Assembly: GCF_029814825.1 (NCBI RefSeq)
Contig: NZ_CP122379.1
Span: 2,170,001 to 2,234,000 of the forward strand
DNA length: 64,000 nt
Source: Aequorivita marisscotiae
GTDB lineage: Bacteria > Bacteroidota > Bacteroidia > Flavobacteriales > Flavobacteriaceae
Direction of reading: 5' to 3'
A model generated the notes under the pieces. That model was not told the DNA's origin. It ran no database searches and saw only the letters and a program-made list of their open reading frames with translations. Numbering within the stretch: position 1 is the stretch's first letter; every line of letters starts with the position of its first letter. The position numbers and the translations under genes were made by a program. This document shows positions 1 to 9,160 of the stretch, one piece after another.

Positions 1-1
1 A

Positions 2-1729
2 CAAGAAAAAGCAATCCCAATTCTTTTAGATCGCGAAACCGACATGGTTTCGTTAGCGCAGACAGGAACGGGAAAAACCGCAGCATTTGGTTTCCCGATG
101 TTGCAAAAAATTGACGTAAACAGTCGTACAACTCAGGGTTTAATCCTTTCGCCAACCCGCGAACTTTGCCTTCAGATTACAAATGAAATGGTTGCGTACG
201 GCAAATATATGCCGGGCCTTAACGTTACCGCTATTTACGGGGGTGCCAGTATAACAGACCAAGCGCGTCAAATTAAGAAGGGTTCGCAAATTATAGTTGC
301 CACTCCGGGACGAATGAAAGATATGATTGGCCGTGGTTTGGTTGACATTTCAAAAATAGAATATTGCGTGCTCGATGAGGCCGATGAGATGCTCAATATG
401 GGCTTTTATGAAGACATAACCGAAATTCTTTCGCACTCGCCAAAAGATAAAAGCACCTGGCTTTTTAGCGCAACCATGCCGAAAGAGGTTTCTACAATTG
501 CTAAAAAGTTTATGCACACTCCCGTGGAAATCACGGTTGGAACTAAAAACGTTGGTTCGGATCAGGTTACGCACGAGTATTATTTGGTAAACGCTCGCGA
601 CCGTTACAATGCTTTAAAGCGTTTGGCAGATGCGAACCCAGAGATATTTTCGGTAATTTTTTGCAGAACTAAGCGCGACACCCAAAAAGTTGCAGAACAA
701 TTAATAGAAGATGGGTATAACGCGGCGGCAATCCACGGAGATTTAAGTCAGAGTCAGCGCGATACCGTAATGAAATCCTTCCGCAATCGGCAAATACAAA
801 TGCTAGTTGCAACCGATGTAGCAGCTCGCGGAATTGATGTGGACGATATTACCCACGTTATAAATTATCAGTTGCCCGACGAAATAGAAACTTATACACA
901 CCGTAGCGGGCGTACCGGTCGTGCGGGAAAGACGGGTATTTCAATGGTTATCGTTTCAAAAAGTGAAGTGCGAAAAATTCACACAATTGAAAAGATGATT
1001 CAAAAGAAATTTATTGCAAAGGAAATTCCATCGGGTATGGAAATTTGTGAAGTGCAAATGTTTCACTTGGCAAATTCTATTAAGGATACAAAAATAAATC
1101 CCGAAATTAATGCCTACCTTCCCAATATAAACGAAGTATTGGCAGACTTTTCAAAGGAAGAACTTATTCAAAAAGTGTTTTCCGTAGAGTTTACGCGCTT
1201 TTTAAATTACTATAAAAACAGTAAAGATTTAAACATTTCTAACGATCGCAATTTTTCGGATGAAGACGCTAAAGATAGTACGCGCTACTTCGTGAATATT
1301 GGTAACAAAGACGATTTTGATTGGATGAGTTTAAAAGATTTCCTTCGCGATTTACTTCAATTGGGAAAGGACGATATTTACAAAGTTGACGTAAAGGATA
1401 GTTTTTCATTCTTTAATACAGACACCAAGCACCAGGAAATGGTGATGGGTATTTTTAAGGACTTTAAGCTAGACGGCAGACAAATTAATGTTGAAATATC
1501 TAAAGACACCGGTCGCGGCGGAAGAAGCAGCGGAGGTGGAAGAGATCGTGGAAAGCGAAGAGGCGACCGCAGTGGGAGCGACCGCGGAAATAGAGGCGAT
1601 AGAAGCGGCGGGTTTAAAAAACGCAGCGGCGGCCGTGGAGACAAACCAGCTTTTAAAGGCAAAAGCCGTAGAAGCCCCGATCGTCCAGATACAAAGGGAA
1701 CTGGCGGAAGACGCAGAAGAAAGTCGTAA
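2..1729 (+). CDS. DEAD-box ATP-dependent RNA helicase (5' partial)
   Basis: The protein unwinds RNA duplexes using ATP, probably in ribosome assembly, cold adaptation or mRNA turnover in the cytoplasm. The reading frame is open from the window edge, so the true start lies upstream; the first visible residues, QEKAIPILL, are the Q motif. Helicase motifs then appear in order: AQTGTGKT (Walker A), PTREL, TPGR, DEAD, SAT, ATDVAARGID and HRSGRTGRAG. After the helicase core, a region around RYFVNIGNKDDFDW resembles the DbpA-type RNA-binding fold. The last ~65 residues are a basic Arg/Gly/Ser-rich tail typical of Bacteroidota DEAD-box proteins. A strong terminator follows at 1862-1893. A DeaD/CsdA or RhlE-like assignment is likely but the exact paralogue is not certain. 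Confidence 0.95.
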   Translation, partial: QEKAIPILLDRETDMVSLAQTGTGKTAAFGFPMLQKIDVNSRTTQGLILSPTRELCLQITNEMVAYGKYMPGLNVTAIYGGASITDQARQIKKGSQIIVATPGRMKDMIGRGLVDISKIEYCVLDEADEMLNMGFYEDITEILSHSPKDKSTWLFSATMPKEVSTIAKKFMHTPVEITVGTKNVGSDQVTHEYYLVNARDRYNALKRLADANPEIFSVIFCRTKRDTQKVAEQLIEDGYNAAAIHGDLSQSQRDTVMKSFRNRQIQMLVATDVAARGIDVDDITHVINYQLPDEIETYTHRSGRTGRAGKTGISMVIVSKSEVRKIHTIEKMIQKKFIAKEIPSGMEICEVQMFHLANSIKDTKINPEINAYLPNINEVLADFSKEELIQKVFSVEFTRFLNYYKNSKDLNISNDRNFSDEDAKDSTRYFVNIGNKDDFDWMSLKDFLRDLLQLGKDDIYKVDVKDSFSFFNTDTKHQEMVMGIFKDFKLDGRQINVEISKDTGRGGRSSGGGRDRGKRRGDRSGSDRGNRGDRSGGFKKRSGGRGDKPAFKGKSRRSPDRPDTKGTGGRRRRKS

Positions 1730-1861
1730 GAACAAACAAGTTTTGGGATTTAATAATCAGGGAGAAAACCACCGGTTAGCAATTCCCTGTAGCGATTAAG
1801 TATTTTCGCTCTGCAAAAGATTAAACTTTCGTTCATCTTTTGAGTCTATATAAGTATATTT

Positions 1862-1893
1862 ACGGGCCTTTTATATCGAGGCCCGTTTTTTTT
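1862..1893 (+). terminator. Rho-independent terminator after the helicase
   Basis: A perfect 8-bp stem, ACGGGCCT (1862-1869) with AGGCCCGT (1879-1886), encloses a 9-nt loop and is followed by a run of T (1886-1893). It lies upstream of the acetyltransferase ATG at 1900, so an alternative upstream start at 1840 would place the terminator inside that gene; this supports 1900 as the start. Confidence 0.9.
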
Positions 1894-1899
1894 AAACTT

Positions 1900-2520
1900 A
1901 TGAAAACCTTCAATTTTCTAACGGAACATATACTGGAAAATAACCGTGTGCAACTTAGTCCGTTGCATCGGGAAGATATTGATAGGATTTTACACTTTTC
2001 TGTGAAGGAGCCCGAACTATGGGAATATTCGCTTCAGCCGGCCAATGGTTTAAAGAATTTGCAAACGTACGTAGATTTTGCCCTAAATGGAAGAATGCAG
2101 GGAACTGCATATCCCTTTTTAATTTTCGACAAACACTGCCAAAAAATTGCAGGTAGCACCCGTTTTTACGATTATCAAAAAACGCACAATACTACGCAAT
2201 TGGGTTACACGTGGATTGGAAATGAATTTCAGGGAACCGGACTCAACAAACAGTGTAAATTGTTAATGCTGGAATTTGCTTTTGAATCGTTAAAACTAGA
2301 TCGCGTTGAGTTTCGGGCAGATGCCAAAAACAGCCGGAGTATCGCGGCCATGAAAAGCATTGGCTGTATTGAAGAGGGAATTTTAAGAAGCAATTGTGCC
2401 TCCCCAACCGGCAGACGCGATAGCATTGTTTTAAGTATTTTAAAAGATGAATGGTTTGGAGGGGTTAAAGAAAAATTGAAAGCTAAAATTGAAAAAGAAA
2501 GGAACATTTCATCTCGGTGA
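1900..2520 (+). CDS. GNAT family N-acetyltransferase (RimJ/RimL-like)
   Basis: This 206-residue protein probably transfers an acetyl group from acetyl-CoA to an N-terminal amine of a protein or to a small molecule. The pattern is that of the RimJ/RimL branch: an N-terminal LSPLHREDIDRIL segment, a central GYTWIGNEFQGTGLNKQCK stretch where the acetyl-CoA pyrophosphate loop is expected, and a late VEFRADAKNSRSIAAMKSIGC segment. The start at 1900 is chosen because the upstream in-frame ATG at 1840 precedes the helicase terminator. The substrate cannot be told from sequence. The gene stands alone between two transcription units on the same strand. Confidence 0.85.
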   Translation: MKTFNFLTEHILENNRVQLSPLHREDIDRILHFSVKEPELWEYSLQPANGLKNLQTYVDFALNGRMQGTAYPFLIFDKHCQKIAGSTRFYDYQKTHNTTQLGYTWIGNEFQGTGLNKQCKLLMLEFAFESLKLDRVEFRADAKNSRSIAAMKSIGCIEEGILRSNCASPTGRRDSIVLSILKDEWFGGVKEKLKAKIEKERNISSR

Positions 2521-2545
2521 AATTTTTCCGTATATTATACTTTAT

Positions 2546-3307
2546 ATGAAAAAATATATCCTCATAGCCTTTTTGTTTATCGTAGCAAACACGGTTGCGC
2601 AAGACAATAACATAATTAAAGGAACTGTTATGAACGATGCAACCGACGCTATTTTGGAAAATGTAAATATTGTAAACCTAAATCAGGTAATAGGTACTAC
2701 AACCAACGACAAAGGGGAATTTGCAATAAAGGCAGCCGTTAACGACACGCTTTATTTTTCGTATCTCGGGTTTAAGTCGCTTCGGGTTCGAGTTACCAAT
2801 GACTGGTTAAAATTTGGCGATATAAAAGTGAAAATGACCGAGCTTGGCATTGCGTTGGAAGAAGTGGTTGTAAAACCCGTACAACTCACGGGCTATGTAG
2901 AGATTGATGCAAAATTAATTCCAATTTACGACAATTACCGCTACCGAATTTCGGGACTAAGCACTGGATATGAAGGCGGTAGCAATCAACCCGGCGCAGT
3001 GAGCAAAGTGCTGAGTTCAATTTTTAATCCCGCCGATTTTCTCTACAATGTTTTCGGAAAACGACCCAAACAGATGCGCAAACTCCGCAAAATGAAAGAG
3101 GATGATGAAATTAGAAATCTTCTTCAAAGTAAATTTGATCGCGAAACCTTGATGGCGGTACTGCAATTGGAACGGGTAGATATAGATGAAATATTGAATA
3201 AATGCAGTTATTCCAAAGATTTTATCCGTACGGCAAACGATTTGCAAATTCTAGACGCTATTAGTGGCTGTTATGAAGAATACAAGATTCTAAATCGCGA
3301 GAAGTAA
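2546..3307 (+). CDS. Secreted CarboxypepD_reg-like domain protein
   Basis: A 253-residue exported protein with a signal peptide (MKKYILIAFLFIVANTVAQ). Residues ~22-100 form a carboxypeptidase-regulatory-like beta-sandwich (GTVMNDATDAILENVNIVN ... TTNDKGEFAI ... YFSYLGFKSL), the domain found at the N-terminus of many Bacteroidota TonB-dependent receptors and in stand-alone envelope proteins. The C-terminal ~150 residues are charged and helical and I do not recognise them. There is no beta-barrel, so it is not a receptor itself. The start at 2546 is preferred over 2489 because it begins directly with the signal peptide. Its role in the envelope is unknown. Confidence 0.8.
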   Translation: MKKYILIAFLFIVANTVAQDNNIIKGTVMNDATDAILENVNIVNLNQVIGTTTNDKGEFAIKAAVNDTLYFSYLGFKSLRVRVTNDWLKFGDIKVKMTELGIALEEVVVKPVQLTGYVEIDAKLIPIYDNYRYRISGLSTGYEGGSNQPGAVSKVLSSIFNPADFLYNVFGKRPKQMRKLRKMKEDDEIRNLLQSKFDRETLMAVLQLERVDIDEILNKCSYSKDFIRTANDLQILDAISGCYEEYKILNREK

Positions 3308-3372
3308 CAATTTTCTTCTTTTTTTAACAACATTCAATTTCTTTAAAAGTATTTTTAAGGAAAATTGATTTT

Positions 3373-4734
3373 ATGAAAGAAATAGTCGAAAAACAGCGCA
3401 AGTTCTATAATTCGAATGCCACAAAACATATTCGGTTTAGAAAAGCGCAACTAAAGACGCTTCAAAATGCCTTGCAGGAAAATGAAACGCTCTTGCACGA
3501 TGCAATTTACAAAGACTTCAAAAAATCAGAATTCGATAATTATTCTACAGAAATCTCGCTGCTTTATAAAGATATAAAGGAGGCCAGAAAAAATTTATTT
3601 CAGTGGGCGCGGAGAAAACATGTTTTTACGAGCATTTTAAACTTTCCGGCTTCCAGTTATATTGTTCCCGAACCTTTGGGCGTGTGTTTGGTAATTGGAG
3701 CGTGGAATTATCCCTACCAACTTTCCTTCGCTCCGGTAATAGCCGCAATAGCAGCGGGAAACACAGTGGTGTTAAAACCCAGCGAATTGCCCACCCACAC
3801 GGCTGCGGCAATGACTAAAATTGTTAAAGAAAATTTTGATCCGGCATTTTTCACCGTGGTTGAGGGTGGGGTAGAAGAGACCCAAGAATTGTTAAAACAA
3901 AAGTTTGACAAGATATTTTTTACCGGCAGCACCAAAGTGGGCAAAATAGTTTACAAAGCGGCTGCCGAAAATTTAACCCCAGTAACCTTAGAATTGGGCG
4001 GAAAAAGCCCAGCCATCGTTACTGAAAGTTGCAATCTTAAAATTTCAGTGAAACGATTGGTTTGGGGAAAATTTCTCAATGCCGGTCAAACCTGTATTGC
4101 GCCAGATTATGTCCTGGTTCATAACAGTATTGAAAAGAAATTTTTAGAGCAGACAAAACAAGAAATTATAAGTCAGCATTTTGCTTTTGAAAACGATAAC
4201 TACCTTCAGATAATAAACAACGTTAATTTTGACCGACTCACTAAATTAATCGATTCGGAGAAAATATATTTTGGAGGCGAATCAAATTCTGAAACGCGCT
4301 ACTTTCAACCTACAGTTATGCAGAATGTAACTTTAGACGATGCTGTTATGCAGGAAGAAATATTTGGTCCTATTCTTCCAGTTATTTCTTATAACACCAT
4401 TGAGGAAGCTATTTCAATTGTAAACAGCTTACCGAAACCACTATCGTGTTATGTATTTACCAAACGCGATTCAATTAAAAGAAAAGTTTTAAAGGAAATT
4501 TCGTTTGGGGGCGGGGCAATAAACGATACTGTGATGCATATAACAAATTCTAACCTCCCTTTTGGTGGCGTGGGCCACAGCGGTATTGGCAACTATCACG
4601 GCGAGGCCGGGTTTAAAGCATTCACCCATTACAAAAGCGTGATGGATAAACCTACGTGGTTGGATCCGTCAATTCGCTATTATCCCCACACACCTTTTAG
4701 ATTGAAGTTAATGCGGTGGTTTTTAAAATTATAA
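3373..4734 (+). CDS. Aldehyde dehydrogenase, class 3-like
   Basis: This 453-residue enzyme should oxidise aldehydes to acids with NAD(P)+. The short length and C-terminal half resemble class 3 (fatty or aromatic aldehyde) dehydrogenases. Visible elements are the PWNYP-like stretch GAWNYPYQL, the cofactor loop FTGSTKVGK, the general-base Glu207 in LELGGKSPAIV, the catalytic Cys241 in NAGQTCIAPDY and the EEIFGPILPV motif. The C-terminus ends in a hydrophobic/basic segment (KLMRWFLKL), which may associate with the membrane as in some class 3 enzymes. The gene appears monocistronic. The physiological aldehyde is not evident. Confidence 0.93.
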   Translation: MKEIVEKQRKFYNSNATKHIRFRKAQLKTLQNALQENETLLHDAIYKDFKKSEFDNYSTEISLLYKDIKEARKNLFQWARRKHVFTSILNFPASSYIVPEPLGVCLVIGAWNYPYQLSFAPVIAAIAAGNTVVLKPSELPTHTAAAMTKIVKENFDPAFFTVVEGGVEETQELLKQKFDKIFFTGSTKVGKIVYKAAAENLTPVTLELGGKSPAIVTESCNLKISVKRLVWGKFLNAGQTCIAPDYVLVHNSIEKKFLEQTKQEIISQHFAFENDNYLQIINNVNFDRLTKLIDSEKIYFGGESNSETRYFQPTVMQNVTLDDAVMQEEIFGPILPVISYNTIEEAISIVNSLPKPLSCYVFTKRDSIKRKVLKEISFGGGAINDTVMHITNSNLPFGGVGHSGIGNYHGEAGFKAFTHYKSVMDKPTWLDPSIRYYPHTPFRLKLMRWFLKL

Positions 4735-4812
4735 ATTGAAATATAATAAATTAGCAAAAGCCGTTTTTTTAAATTTCGTTAACTTACCGAGCAGAATCAC
4801 AAACCCATACCT

Positions 4813-6459
4813 ATGAAAAACCTTTACATAATTGTATTACTGTTTAGCACCTATAGCTCGTTAGCCCAAATACGCTTTCAGAACATTCCCGAAAACGCAA
4901 TATTTCCCGAAAGCCAAGCGGTTGAAACAATTACGGCAAACATAGCTTATCAAGGATATGAAGAAACTCAAGCCTATTTCGGGCAGGGGGAGTACGAAAT
5001 ATTTTTAGATAATGTTGATGGTGTTTTAGACCACCCAATTATTGTTCTGGACGGTTTTGATCCCGGAAACTCAAGAGATATTCCTGGGCTGTATGCCAGC
5101 TTAAGTTTTGGCGGGCAAAACATGGCAGATATTTTACGAGATGAGGGTTTTGATATTGTAATTTTAAATGCACCGGTATATACCACTGATGGGAAAACCA
5201 TAGACGGTGGCGGCGATTACATTCAGCGAAATGCTATGGTTTTAGTGGCCATGATACAGCAACTAAATAACGACAAAGTAGGCAATAACGAGCTTGTTGT
5301 TCTTGGCCCAAGTATGGGAGGGCTTATTGGGCGCTACGCACTTTCGTATATGGAAAACAATAGTCTAGACCCTGAAACCCGTCTTTATATTTCATTTGAC
5401 TCGCCACATCGCGGGGCGAACATTCCTATTAGTCTGCAATATTTAATTAACTATTTTGCAGAACAGGTGGGCGATGCAACGGCACAGCAAGTTGTTGCCC
5501 AGCTATTAAACTCACCCGCAGCCAAGGAAATGCTCACCGATCATTTACTCGGTCATCTTTTGGCGGGTTCAACCTATGAGCAAGACCCAACAAAATTATT
5601 GCCTTTGGGCGCTCCGGGATTTAGAAATGAATTTCAAGCAGAGCTCGATGCTCTTGGTTTTCCGAGTTCGGTACGCAATGTAACCATGATTAATGGTGCC
5701 GCCAATGGAACTACCACGGGAAGTCCGGGGATAACTATTGTTGATACCAATTTACAGATAGATGCATTTACCGATGTAGATGTAGCTTTAAAATTTACAC
5801 CCGATGCTGGCCAAACCAACACCGTTACCGATGTAACGGTAAACTTTTTTGGTGCTCCAATTAATACATTTCAAACCACGGCACAATCACCAAACAATAG
5901 TGCTGGCGTTGATAGTGCTCCGGGTGGAACCGGTAGTATTAGCGACGCTCTTGGCGATGGTGGTGGCAACCAGGTGTTAATAGATTTTATTAATGCACTG
6001 CAACAAGATTTATATAGTTTTATTCCTACCATGAGTGCTTTGGCGATAGACAATCCGGATTGGTTTGCCACACCTAATTTGAGCGATTCGCCATTTGTGA
6101 ATTTTTATATTCCCGATGAAAATGAAGACCACGTTACCGTTACGGCAGCAAGTGCCCAATTTGCTTTAGAGGAGATAAGAAATGGCGCAATGTCGGTTAG
6201 TGAGAATCAATTTTCCAATTTATTTATACTTGCACAGAATCCTGTTCAAAATACCATTCAAATTTTAATTCCGAATAATATTTCAGCAAACAACTTAACT
6301 ACCAGTGTTTATAGTGTTACTGGTCAAAAATTGATGAAAAGAACTTGGGTGAATAAAAATGGTACGCTGAGTTGGAGTCACGATCTTTCCGCAGGAATTT
6401 ATATTTTGAAATTGGACAATGGTACTTTTGTGCAAACTATAAAAATGATTGTTGAGTAA
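4813..6459 (+). CDS. Secreted alpha/beta hydrolase with type IX secretion signal
   Basis: A 548-residue extracellular or surface hydrolase, possibly a lipase or esterase. It starts with a signal peptide (MKNLYIIVLLFSTYSSLAQ). The nucleophile elbow GPSMGG places the catalytic Ser at 167, followed by an FDSPHRGANIP segment typical of lipase-like hydrolases. Residues ~470-548 (LAQNPVQNTIQI ... SVYSVTGQKLMK ... LSAGIYILKL ... QTIKMIVE) match the type A T9SS C-terminal sorting domain, so the protein should cross the outer membrane through the Por machinery. The next gene begins 13 bp downstream and may be co-transcribed. The substrate is unknown. Confidence 0.88.
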   Translation: MKNLYIIVLLFSTYSSLAQIRFQNIPENAIFPESQAVETITANIAYQGYEETQAYFGQGEYEIFLDNVDGVLDHPIIVLDGFDPGNSRDIPGLYASLSFGGQNMADILRDEGFDIVILNAPVYTTDGKTIDGGGDYIQRNAMVLVAMIQQLNNDKVGNNELVVLGPSMGGLIGRYALSYMENNSLDPETRLYISFDSPHRGANIPISLQYLINYFAEQVGDATAQQVVAQLLNSPAAKEMLTDHLLGHLLAGSTYEQDPTKLLPLGAPGFRNEFQAELDALGFPSSVRNVTMINGAANGTTTGSPGITIVDTNLQIDAFTDVDVALKFTPDAGQTNTVTDVTVNFFGAPINTFQTTAQSPNNSAGVDSAPGGTGSISDALGDGGGNQVLIDFINALQQDLYSFIPTMSALAIDNPDWFATPNLSDSPFVNFYIPDENEDHVTVTAASAQFALEEIRNGAMSVSENQFSNLFILAQNPVQNTIQILIPNNISANNLTTSVYSVTGQKLMKRTWVNKNGTLSWSHDLSAGIYILKLDNGTFVQTIKMIVE

Positions 6460-6472
6460 GCATTTATAATTT

Positions 6473-7156
6473 ATGAAGAAATATTTTATCGCCGCAGCAA
6501 TTGCTTTCGGGCTATTGTCTTGCACTACAAAAGAGAAAAATATAATTGCAGTAGATGTGCTTTTAATCCCTTCGGAAGAAATGCAGGCGCAGGCCTTTCA
6601 GCTAAATTCACTAATTTATAAAAACAATCCCGAAACCATAAAGCTAGACGAAAATCACGTGCCGCATATAACCTTGTTGCAATGTTTTATAAATGAAAGC
6701 GATTTGCCTAAAGTGAATAAAGCTTTGGAAGGTTTATTTGAAACTATTAAAGAAGAAAATTTTAAAGCTGAAAGTCTGTTTTATTACGAAGAAAAGGAGG
6801 AAAGTTTTTCGATGATTCGAGTGGAAAATTCAAAGGCATTGATGGAAATTCACAAAAAATCCATCGAACTTTTAAAGCCATTTATTGTCGCTAACGGCTC
6901 TGAAAATTCTTTTGTACAAAACCCCGACGGCAGTGCAATTAGCAAATCTACCGTAACGTATGTACCGGCATTTGTGTTAGAACATAGTTATGAAAATTTT
7001 GATCCACACATAAGTCTCGGTGTTGCAGATGTTTCTCTTTTAGACAGCCTCGCCGCGCACATTTTTGAACCTATAGAATTTAAGGCGGCTTCGGTTAGTT
7101 TATATCAATTGGGCGATCACGGTACTGCCCAAAAACTGCTTTGGACATCTGAGTAA
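6473..7156 (+). CDS. 2H phosphoesterase-like lipoprotein
   Basis: A 227-residue predicted lipoprotein (lipobox LLSC, Cys17). The mature part has two Hx(T/S)x motifs, HITL (His65) and HISL (His179), about 114 residues apart, which is the signature of the 2H phosphoesterase superfamily (2'-5' RNA ligase and cyclic phosphodiesterase folds). Family members are mostly cytoplasmic, so a lipid-anchored, exported version is unusual. Its substrate outside the cytoplasm is not obvious; a nucleotide, cyclic phosphate or a non-nucleic ester is possible. It lies 13 bp after the secreted hydrolase and ends before a bidirectional terminator. Confidence 0.72.
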   Translation: MKKYFIAAAIAFGLLSCTTKEKNIIAVDVLLIPSEEMQAQAFQLNSLIYKNNPETIKLDENHVPHITLLQCFINESDLPKVNKALEGLFETIKEENFKAESLFYYEEKEESFSMIRVENSKALMEIHKKSIELLKPFIVANGSENSFVQNPDGSAISKSTVTYVPAFVLEHSYENFDPHISLGVADVSLLDSLAAHIFEPIEFKAASVSLYQLGDHGTAQKLLWTSE

Positions 7157-7174
7157 TTTAAAATATCATTTCAC

Positions 7175-7209
7175 AAAAAAAGCACTTGGAACTAACCAGG
7201 TGCTTTTTT
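7175..7209. terminator. Bidirectional terminator between convergent genes
   Basis: A hairpin with arms AAAAAGCACTTGG and CCAGGTGCTTTTT (one G-U pair) is flanked by A and T runs. It sits between the 2H lipoprotein gene (+) and the NAD(P)-binding protein gene (-) and can serve both. Confidence 0.85.
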
Positions 7210-7227
7210 AATGGTAAGGTTTAAATT

Positions 7228-7854
7228 TTAGATCTTTTCGAGTGCCGCTTTAATATACGTTTCGCCTTTTAAAATTTCAAAAGTTTTATTATTTGCAACT
7301 GAATCTTCTAGCGAGCCTACCAAGGTTTCTGCAACATCACGACGCGGTATTTCGCCACTTTTATTTAGTTTATTGTCTATTTCAATTTTCCCGTTTCCAT
7401 CATCATTTGTAAGCGCACCCGGACGCACAATTGCGTAATGCAATCCCGATTGTTTTAGATGTTCATCGGCATTGTGTTTTGCTCTTAAATACTCCTGTAA
7501 ATCAGATGCCTGTTCCGGATTATCGGCACCCATTGAGCTTAGCATTACAAATTTCTTAACGCCATCATTTTTAGAGGCATCCATCAATTTTTTGGCGCCT
7601 TCCTGATCAACTTCCTTTACTTTTTTTCCACCTGAACCTGCGGCAAAAATTACGCGGTCAATTCCTTTGGTAGTATTGCTCACATCTTTTTCAAGATCTG
7701 CCAAAACTGTTTCCACACCTTCGTTTTTAAAATGTGAAACTTGCTCTTCTTTTCTAACCATTGCAATTGGTTGGTATTTATCAGAATGCTGTAAAATTGA
7801 AATTATCTTTTTTCCTGTGGTGCCGTTTGCACCTGCTACTAATATTTTTTCCAT
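7228..7854 (-). CDS. NAD(P)-binding atypical SDR (NAD-dependent epimerase-like)
   Basis: A 208-residue Rossmann-fold protein of the atypical SDR_a5 / YwnB-like group. The nucleotide loop GANGTTGK lies at the N-terminus (consensus GxxGxxG), and MVRKEEQ with downstream VLADLEKD fits a dinucleotide-binding beta-alpha-beta. The YxxxK active site of classical SDRs is not evident; LREYLRAKHNADE is the nearest equivalent. Relatives act as flavin or quinone reductases, or as regulators, so no reaction is assigned. The start at 7854 (MEKILVAGANG) is chosen over the longer 7872 form because it begins right at the Rossmann strand. The gene is convergent with the 2H lipoprotein. Confidence 0.82.
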   Translation of the reverse strand: MEKILVAGANGTTGKKIISILQHSDKYQPIAMVRKEEQVSHFKNEGVETVLADLEKDVSNTTKGIDRVIFAAGSGGKKVKEVDQEGAKKLMDASKNDGVKKFVMLSSMGADNPEQASDLQEYLRAKHNADEHLKQSGLHYAIVRPGALTNDDGNGKIEIDNKLNKSGEIPRRDVAETLVGSLEDSVANNKTFEILKGETYIKAALEKI

Positions 7855-8058
7855 AGCTCCAAGATAAGTCACTTTAAAAGGAACTTAATACAATTTCACA
7901 CCCTTTAACCTTTTAAAAACTGTTTTTTGTAGTTTCATTAACAAGCGAAAGTTTAGCGGTAAAACTTGGCTTTAAATCTTTAAGGAGCGCTATTTATTAA
8001 TAACTAATTCTTCAATCATAATTTTACTGCTTATCTTTACAGTAAAACAAAATATTTT

Positions 8059-8940
8059 ATGGATTATACTTCAAAAATGCTGCGTGACGACGCACTAAAA
8101 GGAAAAACAATAGTGGTAACTGGCGGCGGTAGCGGGTTAGGAAAAGCAATGACAACTTACTTTTTGGAGCTCGGCGCCAACGTGGTTATAACTTCCCGCA
8201 ATTTAGAAAAGCTACAAACCGTAAAAAAGGAACTCGAAGATGCTACTGGCGGAAAAGTGTTGCCGGTACAATGCGATGTGCGAAATTATGACGAAGTAGA
8301 GGCCATGGTAGCAGCCGCAATTGAAGAATTTGGCACTGTGGACGTATTGTTAAACAATGCTGCGGGTAATTTTATTTCTCCAACCGAAAGACTTTCTGCA
8401 AATGCTTTCGATACTATAATAGACATTGTTTTAAAAGGAACAAAAAACTGTACCCTAGCTTTTGGGAAACATTGGATTGATAAAAAAGAAACCAATAAAA
8501 CGGTTTTAAACATAGTTACTACCTATGCTTTTACGGGGTCGGCTTACGTGGTGCCAAGTGCAACTGCAAAGGCTGGTGTTTTGGCATTAACGCGTTCTTT
8601 GGCAGTTGAGTGGGCAAAATACGGCATTCGATTTAACGCTATTGCACCGGGGCCATTTCCTACAAAGGGCGCTTGGGACCGATTGCTTCCGGGCGATTTA
8701 AAAGAAAAGTTCAATCCTGCGAAAAAGGTGCCTGTAAAACGTGTAGGCGAACATCAGGAATTAGCAAATCTTGCGGCTTATTTAGTCTCCGATTTTTCAG
8801 CATATATAAATGGTGAAGTGGTTGTAATAGACGGTGGCGAATGGCTAAAGGGCGCAGGACAGATGAATCTTTTAGAAGAAGTGCCGCAACAAATGTGGGA
8901 TATGCTGGAGGCGATGATTCGTGAAAAGAAATCGAAATAA
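8059..8940 (+). CDS. SDR family oxidoreductase, 2,4-dienoyl-CoA reductase-like
   Basis: A 293-residue NADPH-dependent reductase, probably of unsaturated fatty-acyl-CoA. The cofactor loop TGGGSGLGK and the NNAAGNF motif are intact. The classical YxxxK tyrosine is replaced by Ser (SATAK, Lys171), and instead a Tyr lies 15 residues before the Lys (Tyr156 in TTYAFTG). This Tyr-15-Lys arrangement is the hallmark of mitochondrial-type 2,4-dienoyl-CoA reductases, so a role in beta-oxidation of polyunsaturated fatty acids is inferred. The APGPFPTKGAW loop after the active site also fits that subfamily. A weak promoter box TATCTTTA lies at 8032-8039. It is monocistronic. Confidence 0.85.
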   Translation: MDYTSKMLRDDALKGKTIVVTGGGSGLGKAMTTYFLELGANVVITSRNLEKLQTVKKELEDATGGKVLPVQCDVRNYDEVEAMVAAAIEEFGTVDVLLNNAAGNFISPTERLSANAFDTIIDIVLKGTKNCTLAFGKHWIDKKETNKTVLNIVTTYAFTGSAYVVPSATAKAGVLALTRSLAVEWAKYGIRFNAIAPGPFPTKGAWDRLLPGDLKEKFNPAKKVPVKRVGEHQELANLAAYLVSDFSAYINGEVVVIDGGEWLKGAGQMNLLEEVPQQMWDMLEAMIREKKSK

Positions 8941-9160
8941 TTTATCTTACAGTTCACATTTTCAGCATTAAATAACCATTTTTATAATTTGGAAAGAACG
9001 CCAAAATTTGTGGATATAGCATATTGAAATTTACTTGGAATTTAGAGATTTAAAGTTTGAAATTTTCTGGAAAGGGCAGTGTTCACTTCATGTTAACAAA
9101 AATGATTTTCTATCCACATAATTAATTGTACTTTTATCTGCTAAAATCGCAAGTAAATTA

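Noticed and set aside
1378..1799. Open frames overlapping the helicase tail on both strands (88-103 residues)
   Set aside because: They arise from the repetitive Arg/Gly/Ser-rich codons of the helicase C-terminus and have no ribosome site or similarity of their own.
1840..1899. Upstream in-frame ATG for the acetyltransferase
   Set aside because: It precedes the helicase terminator hairpin at 1862-1893; the start at 1900 is the first one after it.
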